From Dinochytrium kinnereticum (lineage: Eukaryota > Chytridiomycota > Chytridiomycetes > Chytridiales > Chytridiaceae): 50,230 nucleotides of DNA. Below, piece by piece: positions 33,930 through 46,600 of this stretch (within the stretch, counting starts at the first letter, position 1; every line of letters begins with the position of its first letter). Location: the NCBI GenBank assembly GCA_027604005.1, contig JADGJT010000154.1, positions 1-50,230 of the forward strand. The letters are read 5' to 3'. The notes beneath the pieces were generated by a model. The model made no database searches, was not told the DNA's origin, and saw only the letters and a program-made list of their open reading frames with translations. The position numbers and the translations under genes were made by a program.

Positions 33930-34575
33930 TGGTTTTGGTAGTCCCTGCTGTCGCTCTGTGCACTCACATTCTCAGTCCCACCTTCTGATCACATGCCAAA
34001 GCCCATTCTTTGTTTGTTTTTGTTTTTTTTTTAGAAAAAAGCATGCTGTCTTTTATTGCCTCATACACTTTTTGATTATTTTTTCTTATTCTCTCTTTCT
34101 TCGTGTCGAAATTGCGGTGATTATATTTCTTATTGTTGGTGTTGTTGCTTTGAGGGAGTTTTATTCATTGTTTCGCCTCTTATTTTTTTTTTTTTTGTTT
34201 TGTGTTTGTTGTTGTTGATGTTGTTCATCTTGCAAACCTCCATCATACTCTCTGCTGAACCTGTAAATAAAAATCGAATGTTTGTATCGGCTTAAGTTCT
34301 TTCTCTTGGTTCAGGTCATAATCAGTGTTTTGCGATTTGGTCACCATATCCACTAAAGCTTTGATTCTTTTTATTTGAAAATGCAAAATAGAAAAAAAAA
34401 TCAAGGCTTTAATGATTTTTGATAGAACCTGTCATCAGTAGTAATCTTTATTGTGTATGAAGGGTCGCCGTGGCCTTCCCTCTTTATCCCCAAAAATTTC
34501 AAGCCTGAAAAAAATTTCCAAGTAAACCTCGTTTGCATCCGTATTAAAACCCATTAAAAATAAACCTCCATCCCC
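33930..34575. other. Convergent intergenic region
   Basis: T-rich then A-rich DNA between the RING gene (+) and the carboxypeptidase gene (-). It should hold both 3' UTRs; nothing else is seen. Confidence 0.5.
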
Positions 34576-36455
34576 TCAGAAATCCCTCCTGGAAGGCCTC
34601 CTCCTCCTCCTGACTCCAAATAAACCCCCATGATCCCTTCTCCTCATTCCAACCACTTTCGCAGCATCCCCATATACGTCCGACGCGATGCGATTGTACA
34701 TGGCCAAGATGCCTGCCTGAATCTCCAAACCCGATGGGACAATCTCGGAGGCTGGTAACGTGAATCCCCACTGGCCAATGTCTCTTAATTCCACGACATA
34801 AGAGTATGGGGCTTTTGCGATGTAGTAGGCCCAGTCGACAGAGGTTCCAGAGGCTGTAGGTGGGGTGGGGCGGTGATTTTGGGAAGAAAAAAAAAATATT
34901 TAAGAGGGTGAAGTCAACGGGAATCAAAGGAGGAAGAAGCCTCACTCACCAACGTAGATAGTGTTGCATCCGTCGCCATAAGCAAACTCTGTCCCAAACA
35001 CTCTTCTCAAAGCTTCAGCACCCTCTTTTGCGGCTCTATGAACGACGTCACGTTCAGGAATCGCCAGCTTCATGTCACAGCTGAACGAGTTTGGGTACAT
35101 CCATAGCTGGGAGTAAGAGTGGAAGTCAATGTATGAGATGAGGTTGTTTGAGCTTGATTTTTGGACTTTGAGGAGGTAGTCTGCTAGGGCTTTTGGTTCT
35201 GGAGCTGAGAAGGGATGCGGACCTGTTTGTGTTTGTGGTGAGGGAGAGGGTTTTTGTTGGAGCGTGAGGTTTTACCTTGGTAACGGTTTGTGCAAGGGTT
35301 TTCGGAGGCGCCGTCTTGGCTCCAAGCGAAATCCCTGAATCAACCGGTGCAAGGTTAAACATTAATATTGACTATGACAAAACATAACGTTGAGTTGGAT
35401 AAAAAGTAAAGAAGGGGCGGAACAAACCAGTTTCTGTTTGGATCTGTCCCGATGCATCGGCTTCCTGGGTTTGGCTGCAGCGTCTTTCGCCAGAGCCGAT
35501 CGTGGGTTCGCGTGAATCGGTACCCCTCAACGTTCACTACTGGAATGACGTGGAACGTGAAGAGGTCCAAGAGGTGGGACGCTTGAGGGTTCGTTACTAG
35601 GAAGTGAACTAGCCAGGATGCCATTGCTGGGCCGATCCATTCGCTGGTTTTGGGTCAAGGATCAGAAGTAATTATTAGGTAGTGATGAGATGATGAAGTC
35701 AACAGCAAGTGAAGGAAAGAGCGATCCTAACCGCGCATGCATACCCCCACTGAAAACAACATGTTTTTTCCCCTTCCCGAACACGAACCCCGGAATCTCC
35801 TCCCCCCAGTAAGCCTTCCCAATCACCACCCTCGTCACGCCAGGCAGCCGAGTCAAGAAAGCGGAAATGGTGTCAAGACTCTGGTAATCTTTAAACATAT
35901 TCGACGAATCCTTCAAGCCAGTCATATCCCCTGATTTGATCTGACGTTCAAGTTTGAATGAGTTGTGTTCCATGTAAGCTCGTTCCGTGTCAATGTAGTC
36001 CTGGAGGTCTGGTACCAGGATTGCGTTGGGGAGTGTTCGGAGAATGGTTTGGTCAGCTATGCGGATCGAGTAGCTTGGAATGCTGAGTTGAGGATGGTTA
36101 GGAGGTTTTGGATGGTTGGTTCATGGGGCAGATGGCTTTACCGAAGGTCCATGGTTCCTTCCTTCTGCCTTGCTCCAAACTTTTCTAATCCCAAGGTCGA
36201 GTTCTACGCAACGAAAACGGCCAATGCCAGGTGTAAAAAATAGGGGCGTTAGCTTCCGATATCATGCGTAGCTCATACCGCCACGAAACGATTGATCGTC
36301 TGCCATTGGGCAGTGGTGTTCAGAAAGAACCGGTAAACACGATGCCCATGATACTTGTGATCTCCCCAAGACCAAGCATCCACCGATCCGACAAGAAAGA
36401 ATAGCGCGACAGCCACACAGAGAGTCATCAAGTCCCATGAGTGAAGTCGTTGCAT
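34576..36455 (-). CDS. Secreted M14A metallocarboxypeptidase
   Basis: Zinc carboxypeptidase that removes C-terminal residues from peptides outside the cell. Several exons on the minus strand. The first exon encodes a signal peptide (MQRLHSWDLMTLCVAVALFF, then LVGSVDA), followed by a propeptide (HRVYRFFLNTTAQWQTINRF, STLGLEKFGARQ, IPSYSIRIADQTI). The catalytic domain shows zinc ligands in GGMHAREWIGPAMASW (HxxE) and ISYIDFHSYSQLWMYP (His), the substrate arginine in GTDPNRNW, and the catalytic Glu in YSYVVELRD. A kink shared with the A/B subfamily (CNTIYVASGTSVDWAY) is present. The C-terminus ends in an unusually basic run (FGVRRRRRPSRRDF). An intron splits the HxxE motif codon for Arg. The full propeptide predicts secretion as a zymogen. 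Confidence 0.93.
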
Positions 36456-36863
36456 GATGCAATGGGCCTGCTATTGCGATAGCAGGAAAGCGTCGCCGAC
36501 GGTTGTTCAAAAAGTCAAAGACACATCCATGAGGATCTCGCATCTAGATTGGCCGCATCGCGAACAATGCGTGTCGCCGCTGGTGTCTGCGTACCCCAAT
36601 CACGCATGTATCTCGACGAGCCCGTGTCGCCCAGCGTCTGCCAGCACGTCCGAGCGGACACGCGCGGCGCGTCTGTGTGTCCATCCGGTCGGCGACGCGT
36701 GCTTGCTGCCGCCATCACCTTAGCGCCGTTCCGTGTGCCGGAACGGCCAAACCGAGACGTATTTCAAAGCAGCTCCTGCTGAGGCTGTCACACGTTCACG
36801 ACTTTAATACTCAGTCACCGTCCTCATCCGCACCGTCGTTCTCATCCACGCAACTGCTCAGCG
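36456..36863. promoter_or_regulatory. Divergent promoter region, CpG-rich
   Basis: The 408 bp between the ATGs of the carboxypeptidase (-) and the Old Yellow Enzyme (+). It is visibly richer in G, C and CpG (for example cggacacgcgcggcgcgtct) than the T-rich spacers elsewhere in the window. No specific factor site is assigned. Confidence 0.5.
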
Positions 36864-38346
36864 ATGCCAAAGCTTCCTCATCTCGCGTCCGAGCTCAACA
36901 TTGGCTCGTTGAAGCTCAAGAACAGGTTTGCCAACTCTGATGGTTGATTCGTCGCTGACGCCGTGGGGGCGACAGGTATGTCATGGCTTCCATGACGCGC
37001 AATCGAGCCCTTGTAGCATCCATCCCGACCGAGAGCATGGTCACCTACTACAAGCAGCGCTGCTCTGCTGGGTTGATCTTGACCGAGGGCATCTTTATCG
37101 AGCCGATGGGTGGAGGTGAGTGCTTGGAATGCTTGACAAACCGCCTGACCCCACTGTCCATTAGAGTGGCCGTTCGCACCAGGCATCTGGAACAAGCCTC
37201 AGGTTGAGGGATGGAGGAAGGTGGTCAAGGCTGTTCATGAGGAGGGAACCGCCATCGTCGCGCAGCTTTGGCACATTGGTAGGGTCGCTCATCCATTACA
37301 TCAGGTGGGTTTGTGCTGTTTTTCACCCCTCTCTCGTGCCTTGAAGCTGGTTGCCTCCCGCCAATGCTGATGGTGCTCGTCTCAGGCTGGACAACCCAAC
37401 GTTGGTCCATCAGCCATTACGGCCAACGGCGGAAAGTTTAGACTTTTGGATGGGCACCCTGGCTACGTCCAGCCCATCGCCATCGAGGATCCCAAGGTTT
37501 ACGTTGAGATGTACCGCAAGGCTGCCGTTAATGCTAAGGAGGCTGGATTCGACGCCCTCGAGCTTCATGCGGCGAATGGTAAGATCTATTATTTCTGAGC
37601 ACCGGTATGAACTGATGATGATTATAAACGCCTGTTCCTGACTGACACCAAAAACCCCCACCGGATTCTATCAAAGGATGTAAGTTTCTCCCCCAATCCT
37701 GCTTTCTCCCTGTCTCATTAAAGAAATCGCATAATTAGACCTCCCCCACCAGTTCCTCGAAACTCACTCCAACAAACGCACTGACGCGTACGGAGGCTCC
37801 ATCGAAAACCGCACCCGTTTTGCTCTTGACATTATCAAGGCTTTAATAGAGGTCATGGGCGATGCATCCCGCGTTGGGATCAAGCTCAGCCCTTGCGGTG
37901 GGTACAACGACATGGGTGACCCGATGGACGTTGCAAAGGCAACCTACACTCACCTCATCAAGGAGTTGGACGCCATGAAGATTGGATACATTCAGATTTC
38001 TCGACATTCCCCAGACTTTGATCCCACTGGGAGGGGAACCAAGATGGATGTGGTGGAGGAGTTTAGGGGGTTGATCAAGAATTCAAAGTTTCTGCTGAAC
38101 GGTGGGTTGCAGGGGGTTGAGGCGGAGGAGATGGTGGCTAATAAGATCATTGACGGGGCTGTATTTGGGAGGCCGTTCCTTGGTAAGTTTTCGTTGTGTG
38201 CTACTTTTAATTGGCTTAATTAACCTCTGCTGCAACCAGCCAACCCCAACTTGCCCAAGGTTCTAGAGGAGGGTGGAGCTCCCAAGTACCCTGACTTCAC
38301 TAAGCTCTACACTCCTGGAGATGACGGCTACATTGACTACGAGTAA
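36864..38346 (+). CDS. Old Yellow Enzyme family ene-reductase
   Basis: FMN-dependent NADPH oxidoreductase that reduces C=C bonds of alpha,beta-unsaturated carbonyls (OYE/OPR family). Exons 36864-36925, 36976-37115, 37165-37304, 37386-37578, 37677-37679, 37739-38182 and 38240-38346 give 362 aa, typical for the family. Conserved blocks are RYVMASMTRNRA, LILTEGIFIEPMG, GIWNKPQVEGWRKVVKAVHE, IVAQLWHIGRVAHP, GFDALELHAANGYLPHQFLE, KRTDAYGGSIENRTRFALDI and NGGLQGVEAEEM. HAAN supplies the substrate-binding His/Asn pair, and Tyr of NGYL corresponds to the proton donor Tyr196 of yeast OYE1. The fifth exon is only 3 nt and contributes to the Gly and Tyr codons of NGYL. No targeting signal is seen, so a cytosolic enzyme is likely. 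Physiological substrate is unknown. Confidence 0.93.
37677..37679 (+). other. 3-nt microexon (GAT) of the OYE gene
   Basis: The preceding exon ends AATG at 37578 before GTAAGA. The sequence TCAAAG/GAT/GTAAGT then gives an acceptor and a donor separated by three bases, and the next exon begins ACCTCCC after ATTAG. Joining G+GA and T+AC yields Gly-Tyr, restoring the family motif HAANGYL. Direct joining of the flanking exons would give HAAND-LPHQ in frame. Confidence 0.8.
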
Positions 38347-38609
38347 AGTATTAAACGAGCCACTTTTTGTGACTGCCCGATGATATGTACATTCGATAAT
38401 ATGAATCCCGTTATGTTTATTCTTATGAGGAGTGACTTAACGTATAAAAAAAAAAGTGATAAGAAAAACCACCCCGTTCAACAACAAACAAAACCAAAAA
38501 CAATAAGGACTATCAATTAAAAAAAGTAAAAAAGAGGTCCAATAAAAAATCCAAATCTAAAAAGAAAGAAAAACGAAGAACCCAAACCAGCTGAACCAAA
38601 CCCCCACAT
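38347..38609. other. Convergent spacer between OYE and lipase genes
   Basis: AT-rich spacer holding the 3' ends of two convergent genes. No other feature is seen. Confidence 0.5.
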
Positions 38610-40267
38610 TTAAAGAACCTCAAAGAAAGTGTCAGCAAAATGCTCAACAACGTCCTCATTCCCCGAAAACTTATCCTCTCTCCTCACAATAGTAGCATGA
38701 GACCTCCGCTGCTTACTCAACACATGAAACCGATTCCAGCTCAACAGATTCAATGCCCACATCGAAAATGCAACCGTATCCGTTGAAGCTGTCCATCCCT
38801 CCTCCTGTCCACCAGTTCCAACACTCACCAACCCAGAAGCACTAGCCTCTAAGGGATCAAGATGCTCAGCGACCCATCTACCAAGCCACCAATCTACCTT
38901 GTAGTATATCTCCAACGTCGTCGGGACCAACTTCTTCACAGTGTCAGCGGACGAAACGGGTCGACCTTGATCATCAACCCATTCTGAGGTTCCTTCGTCT
39001 GCGACGTTGCAAAGCCGCCTTGAATCTGGTTGTGACCGAGCTGATGAGTAAACCCTTAAAGCCGATCGCGTCAATCCTTGCGCGTAATATCCAAGAAGGT
39101 ATCCCGTCAACCCCGACACGGCCATTACAAGAAACACAGGGGTGGCCATCGCCATCCCGATGCGGACGTGCAGTGCAGGCGTCGGGGGTTTCTCATCAGG
39201 GTTGTCAGGGGTTGACTCGGGAGATGGAGAAGACAACGGGGATGCTTGTGAATTCTTGTCAGATGCAACGGTGGGTGCATCGGTGGATGTAGCTTGGGCA
39301 GATGGAGAGTTGGGGCTGGGTGGAGGTTCGACGAGTGAGGGGTATCTTGGGTTTGTGACCAGGTAGCGTTGGTTTGGGGGGAGGGTGGAGTCAAAGGGAG
39401 GAGTGGGCATGAAGGAACCGCTTTCGAGAGAGATGAGGGGGTCGTTTTGAATGTTTGTGTAAACCGTTCTTGACGCGAACTAAACGGGAAGATGGATCAG
39501 TAATCACAAGTGAGAAGACGGGGTTGCAAACAAAGTAAAAAACGCCAGAAAATCCACACGAAAAGACCATCATAACAGATGCATGTAAAAAGAAAGAGGA
39601 AGGAACGACTCACCATCGCAAGCCCCTTCCAAAACGGTAACCTCGGATCAGACAAAATAGCCACCATATTCCTCCCCCTCACAAGCTCCTCCTCAACCAC
39701 CACCTCTCCACTCCCACTCCCACCACCACCACCAACAACCCTCCCCTTCCCATCCCTCAAAAACACATGACTCCCACTGCGACCTGTGAAAACAACAGCA
39801 CCAGCATTGAACACCCTATCAAACATGGTCCCAGTCTTCCTCACCGCCCCTAAATGAGGAGACGCAAACGTTGCAAATCGAACAGCTTTCACAGCGTGTC
39901 TTCGAATCAACCTCGGCGACAGAACCTGGCTGGAAGAAGGGGAAAGCCACCCTTGAGCGTATAACACTCCAATGGCGTACCGAACAATCAACCCACCCAA
40001 CGAGTACCCGATCAAGGATATGTGGGTGACCCGCGGTTTCGTCTCATCCTCCTCCAATCGAGAAATGATGGCCTCCGCGAGTCGTTTCCCACATCCGTCA
40101 ACACCGTGGTAAGTCCCGATGCCTTCGTTCAGGGAGCAGTTGAGGATCTCGATGGGGAGCTTGTTGGGTTGGGTGTCCTCGTCATGGGCCCGTTGGAGTT
40201 GGGAGGAGAGAAATGTGAGGTGCTTGTGGGTTCCCCAGAGCCCGTTGTGGAGGACGATGAGGTGCAT
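38610..40267 (-). CDS. Rog1/DUF676-type lipase with C-terminal membrane span
   Basis: Serine hydrolase of the alpha/beta fold related to yeast Rog1 and Lpl1, which act on mono- or diacylglycerol or phospholipids. Two main exons are joined at ...KGLAM/FASRTVYTN.... The oxyanion motif is HLIVLHNGLWGTHKHL, with Asn where HG is usual; the nucleophile elbow is ISLIGYSLGGLIVRYA; and TFASPHLGA, typical of the family, follows. The acid is probably Asp in VYTNIQNDPLISLES, and the His may be in RRSHATIVRRED. A hydrophobic segment, MATPVFLVMAVSGLTGYLLG, after a Ser/Pro-rich stretch suggests membrane attachment, in the position where Rog1-like proteins carry a hydrophobic region. The ATG at 40267 is the first in frame; upstream residues are open but lack ATG. 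Substrate is not predictable. Confidence 0.85.
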
Positions 40268-40883
40268 CTGGTGTGTTGTGGTGTGGTGGTGGAGGAAGGG
40301 ATGAGCGGGTTGTTGGGTCAATGCGGACCTTCAGGACTGATGCTGACAAAAAGATTTCAACCAGTAAAAGGATGACTGCCCACATTTAACTGCCGCTAAA
40401 AAGCGAGACACATCCAAAGTGCCAACTTCAACCGCGTTCTCCACCATATCCAAAACGAATGAATAGTAAAGCAGGCGACAAAGTGAAGGGAATGTGTCTA
40501 TAAGCACAACGAAAGTATCGACATCACAGCGACAAATACATCGCAGCATGGCATCAAAAGTGCACGCAACATTTGACCAGAAACACCACCGCGGCAAACA
40601 GGGTGGAGCCGATGCAACAAAACCATTGACATAAACAAGGTAGATCCAAAGAAAATGACAGGCAAAAAAACAACAGAAGAGCGTAAGATGAGATCTGAAG
40701 CGGCGGGCGAACATTCATAGCCTCAAATTGACAGAAACATCAACGATAAAAATAAATCAAACGCCAGAAGGGGATTAAAAAAATGATCCCAAATTAACAA
40801 TACATGGGGAAGAGAGTAAGAAAAAAACATAAACGAAAAAATAAGAAAAAATTATGAGAAACAAGGCTCCAAACATAGCAGCT
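40268..40883. other. Spacer between lipase and malic enzyme genes
   Basis: Upstream flank of the lipase gene and 3' flank of the malic enzyme gene, both on the minus strand. No gene is recognised. Confidence 0.45.
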
Positions 40884-43247
40884 CTAAATTTTATATCCAT
40901 AACCACTACCACCATTGATACCTCCACCAACACCGCGGTCATACGTTGGCTCCCACATACGCTCCGCAATCCACTGCAGGAGGCGTTCCTGCTTCATACG
41001 GTCCATGGTGTCGCTCACCCGGCAAGGCTGACCAAATCTCGCCCCAAACATGCCAAGAATGTCAGTCTCCTGAACAAGACCCTACAAAAGCACAGGAAGA
41101 AGAGGTTAAAAAAGGGAAAAGGGAACAAACTCAAAACCAAGGAAAAACAACAAACTCAACAAAAAAAAAAAACAACAAAAAAAATTAACAAAAACACAAA
41201 CCTCACGCAACCCAGCCAACACAACATCCCTCGAAATAATAGCAGAGATCTCCCTGATCCTCTCAATCCTAGGGTAGAGCATTCCTTCCCTTATCTCCGA
41301 AGAATCCAAAGTTGCAGCGAGCGTCGCAGCGCTCTGGTACACCATGTCATCCGATACAATCGAACACCATCTTCCGGCGTTTCCAATGCCCGGGAACACG
41401 TAAAAGTTGTTACCCTGACCGGGGATCACGGTGCGGCGCGTGACGGGGTGAAGCTCTGGTGGAAACGCCGTGCCAGAAGCGAACAGGACTCGGCCATGGG
41501 TATGGCGCATTGCATCAGCAAACGTGCACTCAGCGTTCTAAGAAAGATAGGAAAAGGAGGTTAGATGATTGAGTTATTTGCGGAAAAGAGACGGCGGGTT
41601 GGGTTGTTTTTTTCCTTTAAAGAAAAGAGAAGCTTCTGAAATTACCTGGATGGGGTTCGAAAGAGGGAAGATGATAGGCCTCTGATTGAATTCGCCCATA
41701 GTTCGAATAATCTCCTCCGTAAACACCCCTCCCTGTGAAGACAAACCAATCAACACCGTCGGCCTAAGCCTCCGAATCGCATCAATGAGCGTCACAATCT
41801 GCACACCATGCATATCATCTCTGGCAAGAATCTTCTTATGGTCCGGGTACCTCGATGCGTCTACACGGTCTGTGGTGATGAGACCCTTGGAATCCATCAG
41901 ATAAAACTTGGACTTTGCCTCCCGTTCCGTCATGCCCGGAATGGCTTTCATAAAGTGGGTGCAGAGCTGACAAGCGACGCCTACACCTGCGGACCCAGCA
42001 CCGAGGAAAAGGATGCGGTGGTTTTCGAGGGGAACGTTTGACTCGCGGACGGCGTTGATGAACCCGGAGAGAATGACGGCGCCAGTTCCTTGAATGTCGT
42101 CGTTGAAGCATGAGTATTGGTTGCGGTACCTGTATGAAAGAGAAAGAAAAAAAGGGGAAGGAGTAAATATTCATATACAGCCGGGAAAAAAAAAAGGAGC
42201 GGCCGTCACCTTTCAAGCGTCTGAAAAGCGTGCTCACTAGAGAAGTCTTCGAACTGAACAAGCATCTTTGGCCATTTTCTGGCAAATGCCCTCATGACGG
42301 CATCCAAGAACCCAAAAAAGGTAGCATCATCCGGCCTCTTCATCCGCGTCCCCAAATAAAACGGATCATCTCGAATCGAGTCCGTGTTGGTCCCAAGATC
42401 CAACGTCACAGGCAACGTTCTCGCAGGATCAAACCCAGCTGCGGCAATGTAAAGCGAGAGCTTGCCAATGGGAATCCCCATGCCGTTCACTCCAAGGTCA
42501 CCAAGACCCAGAATACGGGAACCGTCCGTCATGACGCAGATCTGGGGATCGGGACGACCAGAGGCTGTCCATGAGTCCAAGACTTGGTCAAGACGGTCCT
42601 TGTGGGCAAGAGAGAGGAAGAGACCTTGGGTATTGCCTGGGGTGTAAATGTGCGAGAAGCGCTGGCAGGCAAGACCGACGGTTGGGGTGTAGATGATCTT
42701 CACGGTTTCCTATTGATAAAGATTAATAAAAGAAATAAAAATCAGCAAAGCCGAGGCAGAAAAGTAGTATCAAAGACGAGGCAGATAGGGCAAGCCCAGA
42801 AAGCCCCTAACAAGACAAAAAAAAAAATAACCAAAAAACCAACAATGATAACAAAGCCCACAACCAAATGAAAAAACCCACCTGAAGGTACTCAATGACA
42901 AGACGATAAAAGAGGACGGAATTCTCCGACCGGATCCTATCGAGATACATGTACTGCTGGATTGGCGCATCGATCTCCCTTAAAAGGGAGATAGACCTTG
43001 CAACCTGAGCATCCAGGGACTCGACAGCCGGCGGCACGAGACCAGTGATGGCAAGCGTGGACCTTGCGGAGTCTGAGAAGCTTGTGCCGTGGTTTGCATT
43101 GGCAGAATGGATGAGGGCCTCCCCACGGCTGGATCCAGCAGCAGCAGCAGGGAGGGAGGGGGAGCCCACCATGCGTTGCTGCTGATGCAGATTAAGGAAG
43201 ATCTTTGTGAAGGGGTTGGGGGCATCGCTTCCTCCGTTGTTGAGCAT
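40884..43247 (-). CDS. NAD(P)-dependent malic enzyme
   Basis: Oxidative decarboxylation of malate to pyruvate and CO2 with NAD(P)H formation. Several exons on the minus strand. Motifs in order: YMYLDRIRSENSVLFYRLV, ETVKIIYTPTVGLACQRFSH, ICVMTDGSRILGLGDLGVNG, MGIPIGKLSLYIAAAGFDP, LDLGTNTDSIRDDPFYLG, LVQFEDFSSEHAFQTLERYR, FNDDIQGTGAVILSGF, LGAGSAGVGVACQL, LIGLSSQGGVFTEEII, PIIFPLSNPIQNAECTFADA and FVFPGIGNAG-like VFPGIGNAGRW. These cover the malate- and metal-binding residues and the dinucleotide fold. The N-terminus from the ATG at 43247 is Ser/Ala/Gln-rich and not a clear mitochondrial presequence; upstream residues are open but have no ATG. The C-terminus is a Gly-rich tail (GVGGGINGGSGYGYKI). 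Cofactor preference cannot be read from the sequence with confidence. Confidence 0.93.
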
Positions 43248-43682
43248 GGCTGGAGGAGGGTTGAGGGTTGGGTGGACAGACGGTGAGGAGGTGTGAGGTG
43301 CAAGCAGCAGCAGCTTTGACTTCCTGATTGGACGGCACGGATGGCGCAGAGATTGCCTGCCGCACGGTCCGTATCGGGAGTCGCCGGGGCATCGCTGATT
43401 GGCCAGAGATCGCAAAGATCTTATCTAGAGTATCTACCGTATCCACCGCTGCACTGCCCATGCAGTAGAAACCACCTCCAACCGTGAACAAAAATGCACC
43501 GAAGGAAGAATAAAGTGAAACTACTGCAACATCTGTTCTGTGATGAAGAAAAAGGCTCTAGTAATTGAATAAATGCTGCCGAGTTGATGTTATTATTAAT
43601 GATAGATGTTGACTCAAAAAAGACAGGGCACTGAAACTAACTAAAAAGAGCAGCAGCCACACCGACCCAACCCCATCTGCTC
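43248..43682. other. Spacer between malic enzyme and Spt23/Mga2 genes
   Basis: Upstream flank of the malic enzyme gene and 3' flank of the Spt23/Mga2 gene. No feature is recognised beyond a short AT-rich segment. Confidence 0.45.
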
Positions 43683-46600
43683 TCATCTCTCCTGTGCTGC
43701 ATGCCAGAGATCATAAAACAACCCGCCTCCCCCTTCGAGATGATTCTTAAGTGCCTGAAGCAGCTCGCCAACATTGTGCAAGAACGCAGTGTGCATCGTC
43801 ACAAACTTGGCGACAAGGTTATCCATGTCCTCGTTCGTGGCAACCAATCTAAACATGGCCAAGCAAAGCACGCCTGAAAAATGAACAAAACCATTAACGA
43901 AGAAGAAGAAAAAAAAATTATGTTCGGCAACCACATCTTCGTGGCAACAAAGAAAGCTAAAACAAACAAAAAAAAAACAAACTCACCCAGCATCATCGGG
44001 ATCCAAAACAACAACAAAGCCTTATCAATGCTCTTCCTCAAATACTCTGCCCCCGTCAAAGCAACCACCCCGACATTCCCAAGTCCAAGCGCATCAAGCG
44101 CAACTGTCCTCCTGCAATCCGGCTCATGCACAGCGTCCCTCGATCCAGGCGTCGCAAACGAAGCCGCCCCACAATCACACAGATCATCCATCGAATCAAG
44201 ATCCAGCGGCGTCGGATCAATCGGTGACGGTGGGGGAGGCACGATGGAGGGTAACGGGAACGAATTGGGCGACGACTGGACACTCTGCGAAGAGAAATGC
44301 GCTGGAACTCGTTGTCGTGGCATGGACTGCGTAGGGAAGGATTCATGGCGGTGAGGAGGCGGCGTCGTGGTCTCTTGAAGGGGGGGGTCAATCGAGGACG
44401 TGGGGTGAAGAACGGCAGTGGGTTGGGAGCGGGGAGGCGTCGACTGCGCGGGGGGTGAGTACGGGGGGGGCGGATCAAGCGTTGACGGATCCGAGACGGG
44501 CGTAGGAATACCCTTGTCACCCTTTCCAGCCAGAACATGCTGCTGAGCAGCAGCCACCGCAGCGGCCACAGGGTCCGCCCCAAACCAAGGTCCCGTAAAG
44601 TATTCAATGGGAAGGTACATCCCGATATTCGGCATGGCGATCTTGGGAAGCTGTGGCATGGAAGGAAGCGTCGGAAGCTGAACAGGGAGAGCGATGAGAG
44701 GGGCAAACTGCGGCGCCGTAAAGGTAGGAAAGGTAAGCCAGGCCAAGCTCGAAGGCGTGATACCATCCTTCAACTTCTCCGACGTTAGGGGAGGAATGGC
44801 GGGAAGGCCTTTCTCCGTAGGGAGTTTCTCGGGAAGAGCAGCTGCAGCCTCAGCGATCAACGTCTTCATGGTCTCAAGCTGATCATTGGCATCCTTTATG
44901 ACCAACGCTGCCTTTTCATCCAGCGGTGGGGGAGTTGCGACAACCTCGTCAGAAACAGGAGCAGGAGTCGCAACTGGGGCCGCGTAGATCTCCGCTTCCG
45001 CAACATCGTCCGAAGTAGATACCGACAAAATCGATGATCGAAGAGAAGCCCTCTCCGTTCCCGCGTCCTCCTCTGCACCATCAAACACCACCTCCTCCAA
45101 ATCCTCATCCTCCGAAAACTCTTCCTCGTCTTCCTCCTCTTCCTCCTCTTCCTCAGTGTCAGCATCAACAACAGGGTCAACCACAAACTCCCTGATAGCG
45201 TCGTAGATAGCCGGGTACCCAGCCTTCTTTGCAATCCCCAAAGCCGACATCCCCTGCATAGAAGTCAAGAAGGGTGAAGCGCCAGCCTCAAGAAGCTCCA
45301 TGGCAAGGCTTCTCTCCCCGGACCAAACAGCATAATGAAGTGGCGTGAACCCATTCGAGTCCCTTGCGTCAATATCCGCCCCGCTTGAGACAAGGTACTT
45401 TGCAATGGTGGTCATGCCCGCAAAGCAAGCAAGGTGAAGGAGAGAATGCTTGGTTATCTTGGACCGAAGGTTAATAACGTCCCTAAAGAACATGTCATCG
45501 GAATCTTCAAGCGATTCAATCGAGATGAGAGCGTCCAAAAGGCAAAGCTCAAGATCGGATCGGGAGCAAGGGCGGCGACGACCAGAGAGTTCAACAAGGA
45601 GACGAGAGATAGAATGTCCCACAGCAAAGGAAGAGACATTCCTTCTACGACCTCCAGCATCACCCTCCCCTCCACCACCTCCACCCTCCTTAGCGGTATC
45701 GGTGACGATTCGCATGGCAACGTTTCTCGCGTCCTCCAGCTTCCCCGTCATCCTCAATCCAACCACTTGGAGCGCGAGCTCCATTAAAGCCCGCTCAGAC
45801 TCATCCTTGTAAGTGAAAATGGAAATCTCGTTAACCGGCATGAACGCCATGGCGGGATGCTCCTTAAAAGTGATCGGAACGGGGCCGGGAATAGCGGACG
45901 GAGGGAGGATGCAGATGATCGTGCTCGAACCCCATAGCTGGATCTTGCCCGCCGGTACGTCACCAAAGAGAACGGTGAGGCCATCATAGAATCCGCTTCC
46001 AAGGACAGTGATCTCAATTCCTCCATGCATAGGACCTATGATTCATAAAAGAGTTAGAACGTTTGAAGAACCTGAAGGCGCGTGCTTACCTTCGGCAGGA
46101 ATGATTCGTCCAATCGTAGGAGTGGGGTGAGCGCTTGGAACGGGATGCTGGAGCGCAGCATTCTCAAGGGAAGCCAAAAGCGTCTCGGTGAGAGAGACAG
46201 TAAAGTCCTCTTCCTCAGGCGCCCCAACGTACTGTCTCTTAGCGGGAGGTGGCGATAGATTCAAAAAAGCATCCGAATCCGACATGGATAAATCCATTTG
46301 AGGAAATAAGCTCGACCCGATGGGCGTCAAAAAGTTTCCACCAGATCCATCAGCTGGGAGGAAAGGGGTTCCAGTGGCAGAAAGAGACTCTTCCTTTACA
46401 AAGGGCGGAGACTGAAGGCCGGGTGAGACAAGCGACATAGGCTCGAAGGATTGAGTGATTTCGGTAGGAATGGTGGAATCGATCCCTGTCGGCTGAACGT
46501 CATCAAAGTCATCCGATCGGGGCCGCTTCTGGCCTTTAGTTTTTGAGGACTTATGATCGTCTGTGATTAAAATCGGGGGTGAAATACCAGTCGAGATAAT

